64,000 nt of DNA from NCBI RefSeq assembly GCF_031323975.1, contig NZ_JAVIWS010000001.1:744001-808000 (forward strand), in the 5' to 3' direction. Each line of letters opens with the position of its first letter. Position 1 is the stretch's first letter. The notes below the pieces were generated by a model. That model was given only the letters and a program-made list of their open reading frames with translations, was not told where the DNA came from and made no database searches. The translations under genes and the position numbers were made by a program. This stretch comes from Escherichia ruysiae. GTDB lineage: Bacteria; Pseudomonadota; Gammaproteobacteria; Enterobacterales; Enterobacteriaceae. Below are positions 1-12,620 of this stretch, in pieces.

Positions 1-634
1 TCTCATCCACAATTTCTTTCGTCTGTAACTGATAAGGATAATAAGTTGGCCAGTTATCCATCTCTTCAAGTAATTGCTGTTGTGACGTATTGCCCATAAA
101 TATATGGAAATGAGAGGATTTCCGGGGGGCAATAATATGATCGCTAAACTGCACAAACTTAGGTGCTTTACTGGCAGGATCACGGCACTCAAACAGATAA
201 CGAACACCTTTCTTTCCTGATTTATATGTCAATATCTTGAATCCACTATAATTATATTTACAGGAAGTCACCTCCTCCCCTCTGTGGAACTCTATAACAC
301 CATTTTCGATACCGATAGTGTCAATATCCGTCGTATATCCCTGCTGATAATAGGACTTAATATCCGCAAATGATTTACCCGGTTCTTTTTTTGCTTTCAT
401 TTCAAAAACAGGATCAAGGTCACCACTTTGAAGCAAGGGGTATACCGATTGCCAAATACCATCCCAGTCAGTGAGTGACCTGTCTTTCACGTTATCATCA
501 TCAAAAATACCCTTTGCTGCTTTTTGTTCTATTTCTGTCAGTGGTGCCCCATGTGAATGATGCCCATGAGCAAGTGCATAGTTGCCAGTCAATAGTAACC
601 CCAGCGCAAAAGCCAATTTATTAACAACCGTCAT
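1..634 (-). CDS. zinT: ZinT-like periplasmic zinc-binding protein (3' end cut by window edge)
   Basis: Reading the minus strand from ATG at 632-634 gives an open frame running off the left edge (about 211 residues visible). It starts with a signal peptide of about 22 residues, then the His-rich HGHHSHG metal-binding segment and the ZinT/YodA body (motifs [38 protein letters not shown]). ZinT carries zinc to ZnuA in the periplasm during zinc starvation. Against recalled K-12 ZinT it is only about three quarters identical, far more divergent than neighbouring core genes, and it does not sit at the K-12 position between msrQ and cybB. It may be a paralogue or a transferred allele. A Zur-box palindrome lies about 30 bp upstream, which supports zinc control. 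The family is certain; orthology to K-12 zinT is not. Confidence 0.9.
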   Translation of the reverse strand, partial: MTVVNKLAFALGLLLTGNYALAHGHHSHGAPLTEIEQKAAKGIFDDDNVKDRSLTDWDGIWQSVYPLLQSGDLDPVFEMKAKKEPGKSFADIKSYYQQGYTTDIDTIGIENGVIEFHRGEEVTSCKYNYSGFKILTYKSGKKGVRYLFECRDPASKAPKFVQFSDHIIAPRKSSHFHIFMGNTSQQQLLEEMDNWPTYYPYQLQTKEIVDE

Positions 635-664
635 CCAGTTTATCCTCCCGCTTCAACATTCATT

Positions 665-685
665 AAATGTTATAACATAACATTT
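665..685. promoter_or_regulatory. Zur box in front of zinT
   Basis: The 21-bp sequence is a palindrome: AAATGTTAT, then AAC, then ATAACATTT. It matches the known Zur operator pattern (TGTTATA-N-TATAACA core) and lies 31 bp upstream of the zinT-like start codon, where bound Zur-zinc would block transcription. It is also 172 bp upstream of the plus-strand DUF1398 gene, whose control by this site is uncertain. Confidence 0.85.
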
Positions 686-857
686 TGCGAATGCAATACT
701 GAAGAACGAATAGCAAAACCTAACCAGACACACGCATCATAACCCTATATTTAGTACGTCTTTGTCACCCGCATTAAGTCATCGGATCTGATTGAAGGAA
801 TAGCACCAATCATGCAAACTACAAACTCTCACAACTAACAAGAGATTATTCCCTCTG

Positions 858-1262
858 ATGGATCAGGTTGCTATTTTCCAAAAGATGTTTGAGCAAGTGA
901 GAACGGAGCTAAACTTTTCCTGGTTTTACACAGAGTTAAAACGTCATCATATTACGCATTACATTTACTATCTTGCTACAGATAACATTAGGATCGTCAC
1001 ACACGATGACAAGGTGTTGTTAATAAGAGGAAGCAGAAATCTATTAAAAGTCAGTGCCACTAAGAACCCTGAGCAAGTAATAAAAGCAGCCCGGACTCAC
1101 ATTTCCAGAAAGTCTACTTTTCGGGAATATTGTATAACGCTCGCGAATGCGGGTGTTTTCCGGTGGGTTACTGACGTTAATGATAATAAACGTCGTTACT
1201 ATTCCATCGATAATACACTCTTATATATTGAAGATGTTGAAAACAATAAACCCTTAATTTAA
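858..1262 (+). CDS. DUF1398 / YbcV-like protein
   Basis: This 134-residue protein belongs to the DUF1398 (YbcV-like) family, recognised from its N-terminal FSWFYTELKRH segment, the HYIYYLATDN motif and the AGVFRWVTDV motif. In K-12 a close relative, ybcV, is a cargo gene of the DLP12 prophage, and its function is unknown. There is no signal peptide or membrane segment, so the protein is probably cytoplasmic. The ribosome binding site is weak (AAGAGA about 14 bp upstream). It lies between two Zur-box genes, divergent from zinT and parallel to pliG. The association with prophage relatives and the AT-rich base composition suggest it was acquired. Confidence 0.75.
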   Translation: MDQVAIFQKMFEQVRTELNFSWFYTELKRHHITHYIYYLATDNIRIVTHDDKVLLIRGSRNLLKVSATKNPEQVIKAARTHISRKSTFREYCITLANAGVFRWVTDVNDNKRRYYSIDNTLLYIEDVENNKPLI

Positions 1263-1397
1263 GTGTATTAGCTCATCTCAGATCTGACAGTTATCCGTTA
1301 TTTGTACAGGTATCTGTCAGATTATCTCTTCCCTGACACCACTCACGCGCCATAGCAACTTCCAGGCGGGAGGCTCATGGAAAATATCTGTCAAAAA

Positions 1398-1414
1398 TTG
1401 TTATATTATAACAA
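1398..1414. promoter_or_regulatory. Zur-box palindrome upstream of pliG
   Basis: TTGTTATATTATAACAA is a perfect palindrome with the full TGTTATA-T-TATAACA Zur core. It lies 33 bp before the pliG-like start codon. In K-12, pliG is a known member of the Zur regulon, so a Zur operator here agrees with the gene identity. Confidence 0.85.
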
Positions 1415-1446
1415 CGATAGTTTTTCCATGACTGAGGAGAACACAC

Positions 1447-1848
1447 ATGAAAATCAATGGTGTAAGTAAAGCCATTTTTCTTTTTGCACTGCTAACCTCA
1501 ACGGCCTCTGCCGCTGGCAAGGACGTTAATGTTGAGTTCAGGAAGGGGCATAATAGTGCGCAGTACTCAGGAGAGATAAAAGGATACGATTACGACACAT
1601 ATAACTTCTATGCCCAAAAAGGCCAGAAGGTGCACGTCAGCATCTCCAATGAGGGAGCTGATATTGTCCTCTTTGGGCCCGGAATCAGCGATTCGGTTGA
1701 TCTCTCCAGATACTCTCCCGAGCTTGATGACAACGGTCAGTACATCCTTCCCGCTTCCGGTAAATATGAGCTAAGGGTGCTTCAAACCCGCAATGACGCT
1801 CGTAAAAACAAGGCTAAAAAATACAGCGTCAACATCCAGATTAAGTAG
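1447..1848 (+). CDS. pliG: Periplasmic inhibitor of g-type lysozyme, PliG-like
   Basis: The 133-residue protein has a signal peptide ending near residue 22 (TSTASA) and matches recalled E. coli PliG (YcgK) over its whole length, including VNVEFRKGHNSAQYSGEIKG, the SISNEGAD motif and KYELRVLQTRNDARKNK. PliG binds and blocks goose-type lysozymes in the periplasm. The ribosome binding site GAGGAG is well placed. In K-12 pliG lies at a distant locus (near 27 min), so this copy is displaced or an additional one. The Zur box just upstream predicts expression in zinc-poor conditions, together with the neighbouring zinT. Confidence 0.92.
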   Translation: MKINGVSKAIFLFALLTSTASAAGKDVNVEFRKGHNSAQYSGEIKGYDYDTYNFYAQKGQKVHVSISNEGADIVLFGPGISDSVDLSRYSPELDDNGQYILPASGKYELRVLQTRNDARKNKAKKYSVNIQIK

Positions 1849-1857
1849 ACAGAGAAC

Positions 1858-1875
1858 GACGGGGCTATCCCCGTC
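1858..1875 (+). terminator. Terminator-like hairpin after pliG
   Basis: A perfect 7-bp stem, GACGGGG/CCCCGTC, with a CTAT loop begins 10 bp after the pliG stop codon and is followed by a weak T-rich stretch (ATTACTTTCC). Confidence 0.6.
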
Positions 1876-2426
1876 ATTACTTTCCTGTACTTGAAAATGA
1901 CTGTCAGTAACAAACAGGAGCTGGCTGTGACACGGTTTTCCCCACATCACACCTGCTGGCGCGAGCGACAAATCCGCGCCCTGTTTACGCGTTAAATACT
2001 TGCTGCTTTAACCGTCTGAATAGTGTGGGGATATATCGGTAAGTGTTACCTGAAAATACGATTAATTTTATGGTTTAAACCTTTTTTAGTTATTAGTAAG
2101 ATACATGCGCTTCCAAAAAAGCTGGGAAATTCAACAACTCTTGGAAAATTTTTGGCCTTGTCCCGCGGCTCCAATCCGACAGCCGCGTTTCTTTTCACTA
2201 TCTAATCCATCGCTAACTTACGAACTTTGCCTTCACGCATTCAAACGCGGAATACAAAAGATCGGCTGCACGGGAGAAGAAAGTCTGGATTGTATCCAGT
2301 GCAAATCGTTGAGGATGGCAGAAAACCATCAGGAGCAGGTATCAGAAATTGGGTGCGTTTGCCCCATCCATGCCCCACGCTGTAGGATCGGATGTCATTA
2401 AACAAGCACAGTCAACAAGTTAAAAC
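1876..2426. other. Non-coding gap between pliG and fliE
   Basis: I see no gene in these 551 bp. Both strands contain only short frames without family resemblance or good ribosome binding sites. The one clear structure is the terminator-like hairpin at 2164-2187. Position 2350-2375 holds a short imperfect repeat around TGCCCCATCCATGCCCC. The gap joins the accessory left end to the conserved flagellar genes and could be a remnant of earlier insertions. Confidence 0.5.
2164..2187 (+). terminator. GC-rich hairpin with T-rich tail, orphan terminator
   Basis: The stem CGCGGCT/AGCCGCG (7 bp, perfect) encloses a 10-base loop and is followed by TTTCTTTTC. It has no gene directly upstream on the plus strand, so it could end a small unrecognised transcript starting in the AT-rich stretch at about 2040-2150. 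Confidence 0.45.
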
Positions 2427-2741
2427 CTACACCTGCATGGACATCACTTCCTGGTATGCTGCCACCAGCTTATTACGCACCTGAATCCCCATTTGCATCG
2501 AAACCGACGCTTTTTGCATATCGGCCATCACATCGTTTAGCGCCACGCCGGGTTCGCCGAGGGTGAATTTTTCTGCCTGCGTGCGCGCGGCGGTTTGCGT
2601 ATCGCTTATGCTATCGAGCGCGGCATGAAGCTGTCCGGCAAAACTGATTGTGGGTTGCGACAGTGGCTGCTGGACACGCGCACTCATTGCCGTGGCCTGT
2701 AACTGGCTGATAACCCCTTCGATCCCTTGTATGGCTGACAT
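2427..2741 (-). CDS. fliE: Flagellar MS-ring/rod junction protein FliE
   Basis: FliE (104 residues) joins the MS ring to the rod of the flagellar basal body and is needed for assembly of the export gate. The C-terminal part ([31 protein letters not shown]) is the conserved family signature. I chose the second ATG (2739-2741) because GGGAG lies 6 bases before it; the upstream ATG at 2747 touches the same GGAG and has no spacing. It is transcribed divergently from fliF, as in K-12 and Salmonella. The N-terminal half differs from K-12 at about a dozen positions, more than other fli genes here. Confidence 0.97.
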   Translation of the reverse strand: MSAIQGIEGVISQLQATAMSARVQQPLSQPTISFAGQLHAALDSISDTQTAARTQAEKFTLGEPGVALNDVMADMQKASVSMQMGIQVRNKLVAAYQEVMSMQV

Positions 2742-2955
2742 ACTCATCTCCCAAATAGTTTCTGGTAGCAGAGCCTATCAGCAAGTCAATAAGATAAAGG
2801 CGTTAAATAACGATAAAAAAACGGGTTAATTGGCGCATAGAAAAAAATAAAACCACAAATAATGAGGCCGTTAATTTTTCGAGTGTGCTGACCCGGGAGT
2901 GCGTCTTGTTCCACTTTGCCAATACCGCCGTCTATCATCTGCCGCGAGGTGCGCG

Positions 2956-6280
<3,325 letters not shown>

Positions 6281-6281
<1 letters not shown>

Positions 6282-7651
6282 TGACCACGCGCCTGACACG
6301 CTGGCTAACCACACTGGACAACTTTGAAGCCAAAATGGCGCAGTTGCCTGCGGTGCGTCGCTACGGGCGATTAACCCGCGCCACCGGGCTGGTGCTGGAA
6401 GCTACCGGATTGCAATTGCCGCTCGGCGCAACCTGTGTGATTGAACGCCAGAACGGCACTGAAACTCACGAAGTAGAAAGCGAAGTGGTTGGCTTTAATG
6501 GTCAACGACTGTTTTTAATGCCACTGGAGGAAGTGGAAGGTGTCCTGCCCGGCGCACGCGTTTATGCCAAAAATATCTCCGGCGATGGCCTGCAAAGCGG
6601 CAAACAGTTGCCGCTCGGTTCGGCGTTATTAGGTCGCGTTCTGGACGGCAGCGGTAAACCGCTCGATGGCCTCCCCTCCCCCGATACGACTGAAACCGGT
6701 GCGCTGATTACCCCGCCGTTTAACCCGTTACAACGCACACCGATTGAACATGTGCTGGACACGGGCGTGCGTCCTATCAATGCCCTGCTTACCGTCGGGC
6801 GCGGGCAGCGTATGGGGCTGTTTGCCGGTTCCGGCGTCGGTAAAAGTGTGCTGCTGGGAATGATGGCACGTTACACCCGCGCCGATGTGATTGTCGTGGG
6901 TTTGATTGGCGAGCGTGGGCGCGAAGTAAAAGATTTTATTGAGAATATCCTCGGTGCTGAAGGACGTGCACGCTCAGTGGTGATTGCCGCACCGGCAGAT
7001 GTTTCCCCACTTCTGCGAATGCAGGGTGCCGCCTATGCCACGCGCATTGCCGAGGATTTTCGCGATCGTGGTCAGCATGTGTTGCTGATTATGGACTCCC
7101 TCACCCGCTACGCGATGGCTCAGCGTGAGATTGCGCTGGCGATTGGCGAACCGCCAGCCACCAAAGGTTATCCGCCGTCGGTGTTCGCCAAATTGCCAGC
7201 ACTGGTCGAGCGTGCCGGAAACGGCATCAGCGGCGGCGGCTCGATTACCGCGTTTTATACCGTGCTCACCGAAGGCGATGACCAGCAGGATCCGATTGCT
7301 GACTCCGCGCGGGCAATCCTCGACGGTCACATTGTGCTGTCTCGCCGACTGGCGGAAGCCGGGCACTATCCAGCTATCGATATTGAAGCGTCGATCAGCC
7401 GTGCAATGACGGCGTTAATCAGCGAGCAACATTATGCGCGAGTGCGCACATTCAAACAGTTGTTGTCGAGCTTTCAGCGTAATCGCGATCTGGTCAGTGT
7501 CGGCGCTTACGCCAAAGGCAGCGATCCAATGCTCGATAAAGCCATCGCCCTGTGGCCGCAGCTGGAGGGCTATTTGCAACAAGGTATTTTTGAACGCGCG
7601 GACTGGGAAGACTCTCTTCAGGGGCTGGAACGTATTTTTCCGACAGTGTGA
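6281..7651 (+). CDS. fliI: Flagellum-specific export ATPase FliI
   Basis: FliI (456 residues) is the ATPase of the flagellar type III export apparatus and is related to F1-ATPase beta subunits. The Walker A motif GSGVGKS lies at about residues 183-189, and the Walker B region is [16 protein letters not shown]. The ATPase signature [11 protein letters not shown] is also present. The start overlaps the fliH stop by one base. Intact, with the usual length. Confidence 0.98.
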
Positions 7652-7672
7652 CTACGCAGGAGATAACAGCAG

Positions 7673-8116
7673 ATGGCAGAACATGGCGCACTGGCGACCC
7701 TGAAAGATCTGGCAGAAAAAGAGGTGGATAACGCCGCACGTCTGTTGGGTGAAATGCGTCGCGGATGTCAGCAGGCAGAAGAACAACTCAAAATGCTGAT
7801 CGATTATCAGAATGAATATCGAAACAACCTGAATAGCGATATGAGTGCCGGGATGACCAGCAACCGCTGGATCAACTATCAGCAGTTTATTCAGACGCTG
7901 GAAAAAGCCATTACCCAGCATCACCAGCAACTCACGCAGTGGACACAAAAAGTTGATGTTGCCCTGAATAACTGGCGGGAGAAAAAACAACGTTTGCAGG
8001 CCTGGCAGACACTACAGGAACGGCAATCCACGGCGGCGCTACTGGCAGAAAACCGCCTCGATCAGAAAAAGATGGATGAGTTCGCCCAGCGCGCCGCCAT
8101 GAGGAAACCAGAATGA
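7673..8116 (+). CDS. fliJ: Flagellar export chaperone FliJ
   Basis: FliJ (147 residues) is a coiled-coil protein that enters the FliI hexamer ring and links it to the export gate FlhA. The sequence is nearly all helical, rich in Gln, Glu and Lys, and has no membrane segment. A good ribosome binding site (CAGGAGATAACAGCAG) precedes the ATG. Its TGA stop overlaps the ATG of fliK. Confidence 0.96.
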   Translation: MAEHGALATLKDLAEKEVDNAARLLGEMRRGCQQAEEQLKMLIDYQNEYRNNLNSDMSAGMTSNRWINYQQFIQTLEKAITQHHQQLTQWTQKVDVALNNWREKKQRLQAWQTLQERQSTAALLAENRLDQKKMDEFAQRAAMRKPE

Positions 8117-9240
8117 TTCGCTTAGCGCCCTTGATTACCGCTGACGTTGACACCTCCGCATTGCCCGGCGGCAAAGCCAGTGATGTCGCTCAAGATTTTC
8201 TCGCATTGTTGAGCGGGGCATTAGCAGACGATACAACAACCGACAAAGCTGCGATCCAATTGCTGGTGGCAACAAATAAACCTGCCACAAAAGGCGAACC
8301 GCTGGTGAGTGATATTCTTTCCGATACGCAACAAGCGGATTTACTGCTCCCTGTGGATGATACACCGCCAGTCGTTAATGACGAACACGCCACATCAACA
8401 CCGTTAACCGCCGCTCAGGCGATGACGCTGGCTGCGGCGGCTGACAAAAATACGACAAAAGACGAAAAAGCGGATGATCTTAATGAAGACGTCACCGCAA
8501 GCCTGAGCGCCCTTTTCGCGATGTTACCGGGTTTTGACAATACACCCAAAGTGACTAATACGCCGTCAACCGTGTTACCGACAGAGAAGCCAACGCTTTT
8601 CACAAAACTGACTTCTGCGCAACTCACCACAGCACAGACTGACGATGCCCCTGGCGCTCCAACTCAGCCATTAACACCGCTGATTGCTGAAGCCCAGAGT
8701 AAAGCGGAAGTCATCAGCACGCCATCGCCGGTGACCGCTGCCGCCAGTCCGCTAATCACTTCGCACCAGACGCAGCCACTGCCCACCGTCGCAGCGCCTG
8801 TTTTGAGTGCACCGCTGGGTTCTCACGAATGGCAACAATCATTAAGCCAGCATATTTCGCTGTTTACCCGTCAGGGACAACAAAGTGCCGAGCTGCGTTT
8901 GCATCCGCAGGATTTAGGCGAGGTGCAAATCTCCCTTAAGGTGGATGACAACCAGGCGCAAATCCAGATGGTTTCGCCGCATCAGCACGTTCGCGCGGCA
9001 CTGGAGGCGGCTCTGCCAGCACTGCGCACACAACTGGCAGAAAGCGGTATTCAGTTAGGACAGAGCAATATCAGCGGCGAGAGTTTTAACGGTCAGCAGC
9101 AGGCCGCGTCCCAGCAACAGCAAAGTCCGCGCACAACAAGCCATGAACACCTGGCTGTCGAAGATGACGATGCACTGCCGGTTCCCGCCTCTTTACAAGG
9201 GCGTGCAACAGGCAATAGCGGCGTTGATATTTTCGCCTAA
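8113..9240 (+). CDS. fliK: Flagellar hook-length control protein FliK
   Basis: FliK (375 residues) is a secreted ruler that sets hook length and switches export from hook to filament substrates. The N-terminal two thirds is Thr/Ala/Pro-rich and low in complexity, as in the family. The conserved C-terminal switch domain (about 240-340) contains [21 protein letters not shown] Gln-rich stretch follows near 320-335. Last gene of fliFGHIJK; start overlaps the fliJ stop (ATGA). Confidence 0.97.
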   Translation: MIRLAPLITADVDTSALPGGKASDVAQDFLALLSGALADDTTTDKAAIQLLVATNKPATKGEPLVSDILSDTQQADLLLPVDDTPPVVNDEHATSTPLTAAQAMTLAAAADKNTTKDEKADDLNEDVTASLSALFAMLPGFDNTPKVTNTPSTVLPTEKPTLFTKLTSAQLTTAQTDDAPGAPTQPLTPLIAEAQSKAEVISTPSPVTAAASPLITSHQTQPLPTVAAPVLSAPLGSHEWQQSLSQHISLFTRQGQQSAELRLHPQDLGEVQISLKVDDNQAQIQMVSPHQHVRAALEAALPALRTQLAESGIQLGQSNISGESFNGQQQAASQQQQSPRTTSHEHLAVEDDDALPVPASLQGRATGNSGVDIFA

Positions 9241-9288
9241 CGTCAGAGGTGGCACCGTAATCCACGTCTTTTCCACGCTTTGCCGCGC

Positions 9289-9315
9289 TTAAGACACAGG
9301 ATAATTAGCCGATAA
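9289..9315 (+). promoter_or_regulatory. Sigma-28 (FliA) promoter for fliLMNOPQR
   Basis: A perfect sigma-28 -10 element GCCGATAA (9308-9315) is preceded, with an 11-base spacer, by TTAAGACA (9289-9296), a partial match to the TAAAGTTT -35 consensus. It lies in the 104-bp gap between fliK and fliL and agrees with the known FliA-dependent start of this operon. Confidence 0.75.
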
Positions 9316-9344
9316 GCAGTAGCGACACAGGAAGACCGCAACAC

Positions 9345-9809
9345 ATGACTGATTACGCGATAAGCAAGAAAAGCAAGCGATCGCTTTGGCTCCCGATCCT
9401 GGTATTCATTACTCTCGCGGCCTGCGCCAGCGCGGGTTACAGCTACTGGCATTCGCGTCAGGCTGCTACTGACGACAAAGCACAGCAACACGTCGTACTC
9501 TCACCTGTCTTCTATGCACTGGACACTTTTACGGTCAATCTGGGCGAAGCGGATCGCGTGCTTTATATCGGCATAACACTGCGACTGAAAGATGAAGCCA
9601 CCCGTTCGCGCCTGAGCGAGTATTTGCCGGAAGTCCGCAGTCGCTTGCTGTTACTGTTTTCGCGTCAGGATGCCGCCGTGCTGGCAACTGAAGAAGGCAA
9701 GCAAAAGCTGATTGCCGCAATTAAAGCCACACTCTCCACCCCGCTCGTTGCCGGGCAACCGAAACAGGATGTCACCGACGTGCTGTATACCGCTTTTATT
9801 CTGCGATAA
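9345..9809 (+). CDS. fliL: Flagellar basal body-associated protein FliL
   Basis: FliL (154 residues) is an inner-membrane protein around the stator that supports motor function under load. A single membrane segment near residues 17-36 ([20 protein letters not shown]) is followed by a periplasmic domain with the family pattern [20 protein letters not shown]. The ribosome binding site is ACAGGAAG. First gene of the fliLMNOPQR operon. Confidence 0.97.
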   Translation: MTDYAISKKSKRSLWLPILVFITLAACASAGYSYWHSRQAATDDKAQQHVVLSPVFYALDTFTVNLGEADRVLYIGITLRLKDEATRSRLSEYLPEVRSRLLLLFSRQDAAVLATEEGKQKLIAAIKATLSTPLVAGQPKQDVTDVLYTAFILR

Positions 9810-9813
9810 CGAC

Positions 9814-10818
9814 ATGGGCGATAGTATTCTTTCTCAAGCTGAAATTGATGCGCTGTTGAATGGCGACAGCGAGGTCAAAGACGAACCGACAACCAGTGCT
9901 GGCGGCGAAAGTGATATTCGTCCGTACGATCCCAATACCCAACGACGGGTTGTGCGCGAACGTTTGCAGGCGCTGGAAATCATTAATGAGCGTTTTGCCC
10001 GTCATTTCCGCATGGGGCTGTTTAACCTGCTGCGCCGTAGCCCGGACATTACCGTCGGGGCGATCCGCATTCAGCCGTATCATGAATTTGCCCGCAACCT
10101 GCCGGTGCCGACCAACCTGAACCTTATCCATCTGAAACCGCTGCGCGGCACCGGGCTGGTGGTGTTCTCGCCAAGTCTGGTGTTTATCGCCGTGGATAAC
10201 CTGTTTGGCGGTGATGGTCGCTTCCCGACCAAAGTAGAAGGTCGCGAGTTTACGCATACCGAACAGCGCGTCATTAATCGCATGTTGAAGCTGGCACTTG
10301 AAGGCTATAGCGACGCCTGGAAGGCGATTAATCCGCTGGAAGTAGAGTACGTGCGTTCCGAAATGCAGGTGAAATTTACCAATATCACCACCTCGCCGAA
10401 CGACATTGTGGTTAACACGCCTTTTCATGTCGAAATTGGCAACCTGACCGGCGAATTTAATATCTGCCTGCCATTCAGCATGATCGAGCCGCTACGGGAA
10501 TTGTTGGTTAACCCACCGCTGGAAAACTCGCGTAATGAAGATCAGAACTGGCGCGATAACCTGGTGCGTCAGGTGCAGCACTCACAGCTGGAACTGGTCG
10601 CCAACTTTGCCGATATATCGCTGCGCCTGTCGCAGATTTTGAAACTGAAACCCGGCGATGTCCTGCCGATAGAAAAACCCGATCGCATCATCGCCCATGT
10701 TGACGGCGTTCCGGTACTGACCAGCCAGTACGGCACCATCAACGGTCAATATGCGTTACGGATAGAACATTTGATTAACCCGATTTTGAATTCTCTGAAC
10801 GAGGAACAGCCCAAATGA
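9814..10818 (+). CDS. fliM: Flagellar motor switch protein FliM
   Basis: FliM (334 residues) forms the middle of the C ring and binds phosphorylated CheY to reverse rotation. The N-terminal CheY-binding motif ILSQAEIDALLNG is at residues 5-17. The central CheC-like domain and the C-terminal SpoA domain (KLKPGDVLPIEKPD) follow. The ATG at 9814 is 4 bp after the fliL stop; a longer frame extends back into fliL and is not the start. Overlaps fliN by 4 bp. Confidence 0.98.
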   Translation: MGDSILSQAEIDALLNGDSEVKDEPTTSAGGESDIRPYDPNTQRRVVRERLQALEIINERFARHFRMGLFNLLRRSPDITVGAIRIQPYHEFARNLPVPTNLNLIHLKPLRGTGLVVFSPSLVFIAVDNLFGGDGRFPTKVEGREFTHTEQRVINRMLKLALEGYSDAWKAINPLEVEYVRSEMQVKFTNITTSPNDIVVNTPFHVEIGNLTGEFNICLPFSMIEPLRELLVNPPLENSRNEDQNWRDNLVRQVQHSQLELVANFADISLRLSQILKLKPGDVLPIEKPDRIIAHVDGVPVLTSQYGTINGQYALRIEHLINPILNSLNEEQPK

Positions 10819-11228
10819 GTGACTTGAATAATCCGGCCGATGACAACAACGGCGCAATGGACGATCTGTGGGCTGAAGCGTTGAGCGAACAAAAATCAAC
10901 AAGCGGCAAAAGCGCGACTGAAGCCGTGTTCCAGCAGCTTGGCGGCGGCGACGTCAGTGGAACATTGCAGGATATCGACCTGATTATGGATATTCCGGTT
11001 AAGCTGACCGTCGAGCTGGGTCGCACACGTATGACCATCAAAGAGCTGTTGCGTCTGACGCAAGGGTCAGTCGTGGCGCTGGACGGTCTGGCGGGCGAAC
11101 CGCTGGATATTCTGATCAACGGCTATTTAATCGCCCAGGGCGAAGTGGTGGTCGTTGCCGATAAATACGGCGTGCGGATCACCGATATCATTACCCCGTC
11201 TGAGCGAATGCGCCGCCTGAGCCGTTAG
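10815..11228 (+). CDS. fliN: Flagellar motor switch protein FliN
   Basis: FliN (137 residues) builds the lower C ring and helps dock export cargo. The SpoA domain fills the C-terminal half (IPVKLTVELGRTRMTIKELL, YGVRITDIITPSERMRRL). The acidic N-terminal region is variable. The start overlaps fliM (ATGA), which suggests coupled translation that keeps the FliM:FliN ratio. Confidence 0.98.
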   Translation: MSDLNNPADDNNGAMDDLWAEALSEQKSTSGKSATEAVFQQLGGGDVSGTLQDIDLIMDIPVKLTVELGRTRMTIKELLRLTQGSVVALDGLAGEPLDILINGYLIAQGEVVVVADKYGVRITDIITPSERMRRLSR

Positions 11229-11230
11229 TG

Positions 11231-11596
11231 ATGAATAACCACGCCACTGTGCAATCTTCTGCGCCAGTTTCCACCGCGCCGCTCCTTCAGGTGAGTGGCG
11301 CACTGATTGCCATTATTGTCCTGATCCTCGCTGCTGCCTGGCTGGTAAAACGGCTGGGATTTGCCCCTAAACGCACTGGCATTAACGGTCTGAAAATTAG
11401 TGCCAGCGCCTCGCTGGGCGCGCGTGAACGGGTCGTGGTGGTCGATGTGGACGATGCGCGGCTGGTGCTCGGCGTTACCGCAGGGCAAATCAATTTGCTG
11501 CATAAACTTCCCCCTTCAGCACCCACAGAAGAGATACCACAGGCCGATTTTCAGTCGGTCATGAAAAACTTGCTCAAGCGAAGCGGGAGATCCTGA
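11231..11596 (+). CDS. fliO: Flagellar export gate assembly protein FliO
   Basis: FliO (121 residues) helps assemble FliP into the export gate. One membrane segment lies near residues 20-41 ([18 protein letters not shown]), followed by a small cytoplasmic domain ([21 protein letters not shown]). I chose the ATG at 11231; a GTG one codon earlier is possible. The stop overlaps the fliP start by one base. Confidence 0.95.
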   Translation: MNNHATVQSSAPVSTAPLLQVSGALIAIIVLILAAAWLVKRLGFAPKRTGINGLKISASASLGARERVVVVDVDDARLVLGVTAGQINLLHKLPPSAPTEEIPQADFQSVMKNLLKRSGRS

Positions 11597-12333
11597 TGCG
11601 TCGTTTGTTGTCTGTCGCGCCGGTTCTTCTCTGGCTGGTTACGCCCCTCGCGTTCGCGCAACTGCCTGGTATCACCAGCCAGCCGCTACCTGGCGGTGGA
11701 CAAAGCTGGTCGCTCCCGGTGCAGACGCTGGTGTTCATCACCTCATTGACGTTTATTCCGGCGATTTTACTGATGATGACCAGCTTCACCCGCATCATCA
11801 TTGTTTTTGGTTTATTACGTAACGCGCTGGGAACGCCCTCCGCGCCGCCCAACCAGGTATTGCTGGGGCTGGCGCTGTTTTTGACCTTTTTTATTATGTC
11901 TCCGGTGATCGACAAAATTTATGTCGATGCATACCAGCCATTCAGCGAAGAGAAAATCTCCATGCAGGAGGCGCTGGAAAAAGGAGCGCAGCCGCTGCGT
12001 GAATTTATGCTGCGTCAGACCCGCGAGGCGGATTTAGGGTTGTTTGCCAGACTGGCGAATACTGGCCCGTTGCAGGGACCGGAGGCTGTGCCGATGCGCA
12101 TTTTGCTCCCGGCCTACGTGACCAGCGAGTTAAAAACCGCATTCCAGATAGGCTTCACGATTTTCATTCCTTTTTTGATTATCGATCTGGTGATTGCCAG
12201 CGTTTTGATGGCGTTGGGGATGATGATGGTTCCACCCGCCACCATTGCTCTGCCCTTTAAACTGATGCTGTTTGTGCTGGTGGATGGCTGGCAATTGCTT
12301 GTCGGTTCGCTGGCGCAGAGCTTTTACAGCTAG
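11596..12333 (+). CDS. fliP: Flagellar type III export gate protein FliP
   Basis: FliP (245 residues) is the main subunit of the FliPQR export gate. It has a cleavable signal peptide (about 21 residues, ending LAFA), which is known and unusual for this family, then hydrophobic segments around residues 45-70, 85-105, 185-210 and 215-240. The signature [21 protein letters not shown] and the C-terminal [15 protein letters not shown] are present. Confidence 0.98.
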   Translation: MRRLLSVAPVLLWLVTPLAFAQLPGITSQPLPGGGQSWSLPVQTLVFITSLTFIPAILLMMTSFTRIIIVFGLLRNALGTPSAPPNQVLLGLALFLTFFIMSPVIDKIYVDAYQPFSEEKISMQEALEKGAQPLREFMLRQTREADLGLFARLANTGPLQGPEAVPMRILLPAYVTSELKTAFQIGFTIFIPFLIIDLVIASVLMALGMMMVPPATIALPFKLMLFVLVDGWQLLVGSLAQSFYS

Positions 12334-12342
12334 AGAGGCAAA

Positions 12343-12612
12343 ATGACACCCGAATCGGTCATGATGATGGGGACAGAAGCGATGAAAGTCGCGCTGGCGC
12401 TGGCTGCCCCGCTGCTGCTGGTGGCGCTGGTCACTGGCCTTATCATCAGCATTTTGCAGGCTGCCACGCAGATTAACGAAATGACGCTGTCGTTTATTCC
12501 GAAAATTATCGCCGTATTTATCGCCATTATTATTGCCGGACCGTGGATGCTCAACCTGTTGCTGGATTACGTCCGCACCTTGTTCACTAACCTGCCGTAT
12601 ATCATCGGGTAA
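12343..12612 (+). CDS. fliQ: Flagellar type III export gate protein FliQ
   Basis: FliQ (89 residues) packs around FliP in the export gate. Two long hydrophobic hairpin helices are visible (residues about 15-40 and 53-75), with the family pattern [20 protein letters not shown] between them. It lies 9 bp after fliP and 8 bp before fliR. Confidence 0.97.
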   Translation: MTPESVMMMGTEAMKVALALAAPLLLVALVTGLIISILQAATQINEMTLSFIPKIIAVFIAIIIAGPWMLNLLLDYVRTLFTNLPYIIG

Positions 12613-12620
12613 CCCGTACT

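Noticed and set aside
2161..2190. Possible tRNA 3' end or phage attachment site
   Set aside because: No T-loop sequence, no CCA and no acceptor partner; a simple terminator hairpin explains it better.
2105..2401. Plus-strand frame of 98 codons between pliG and fliE
   Set aside because: No ribosome binding site, unusual Cys/Pro composition, no family likeness, and it spans the terminator-like hairpin.
9796..10428. Minus-strand frame of 210 codons opposite fliM
   Set aside because: Typical shadow of a GC-rich conserved gene; composition is odd and fliM is certain.
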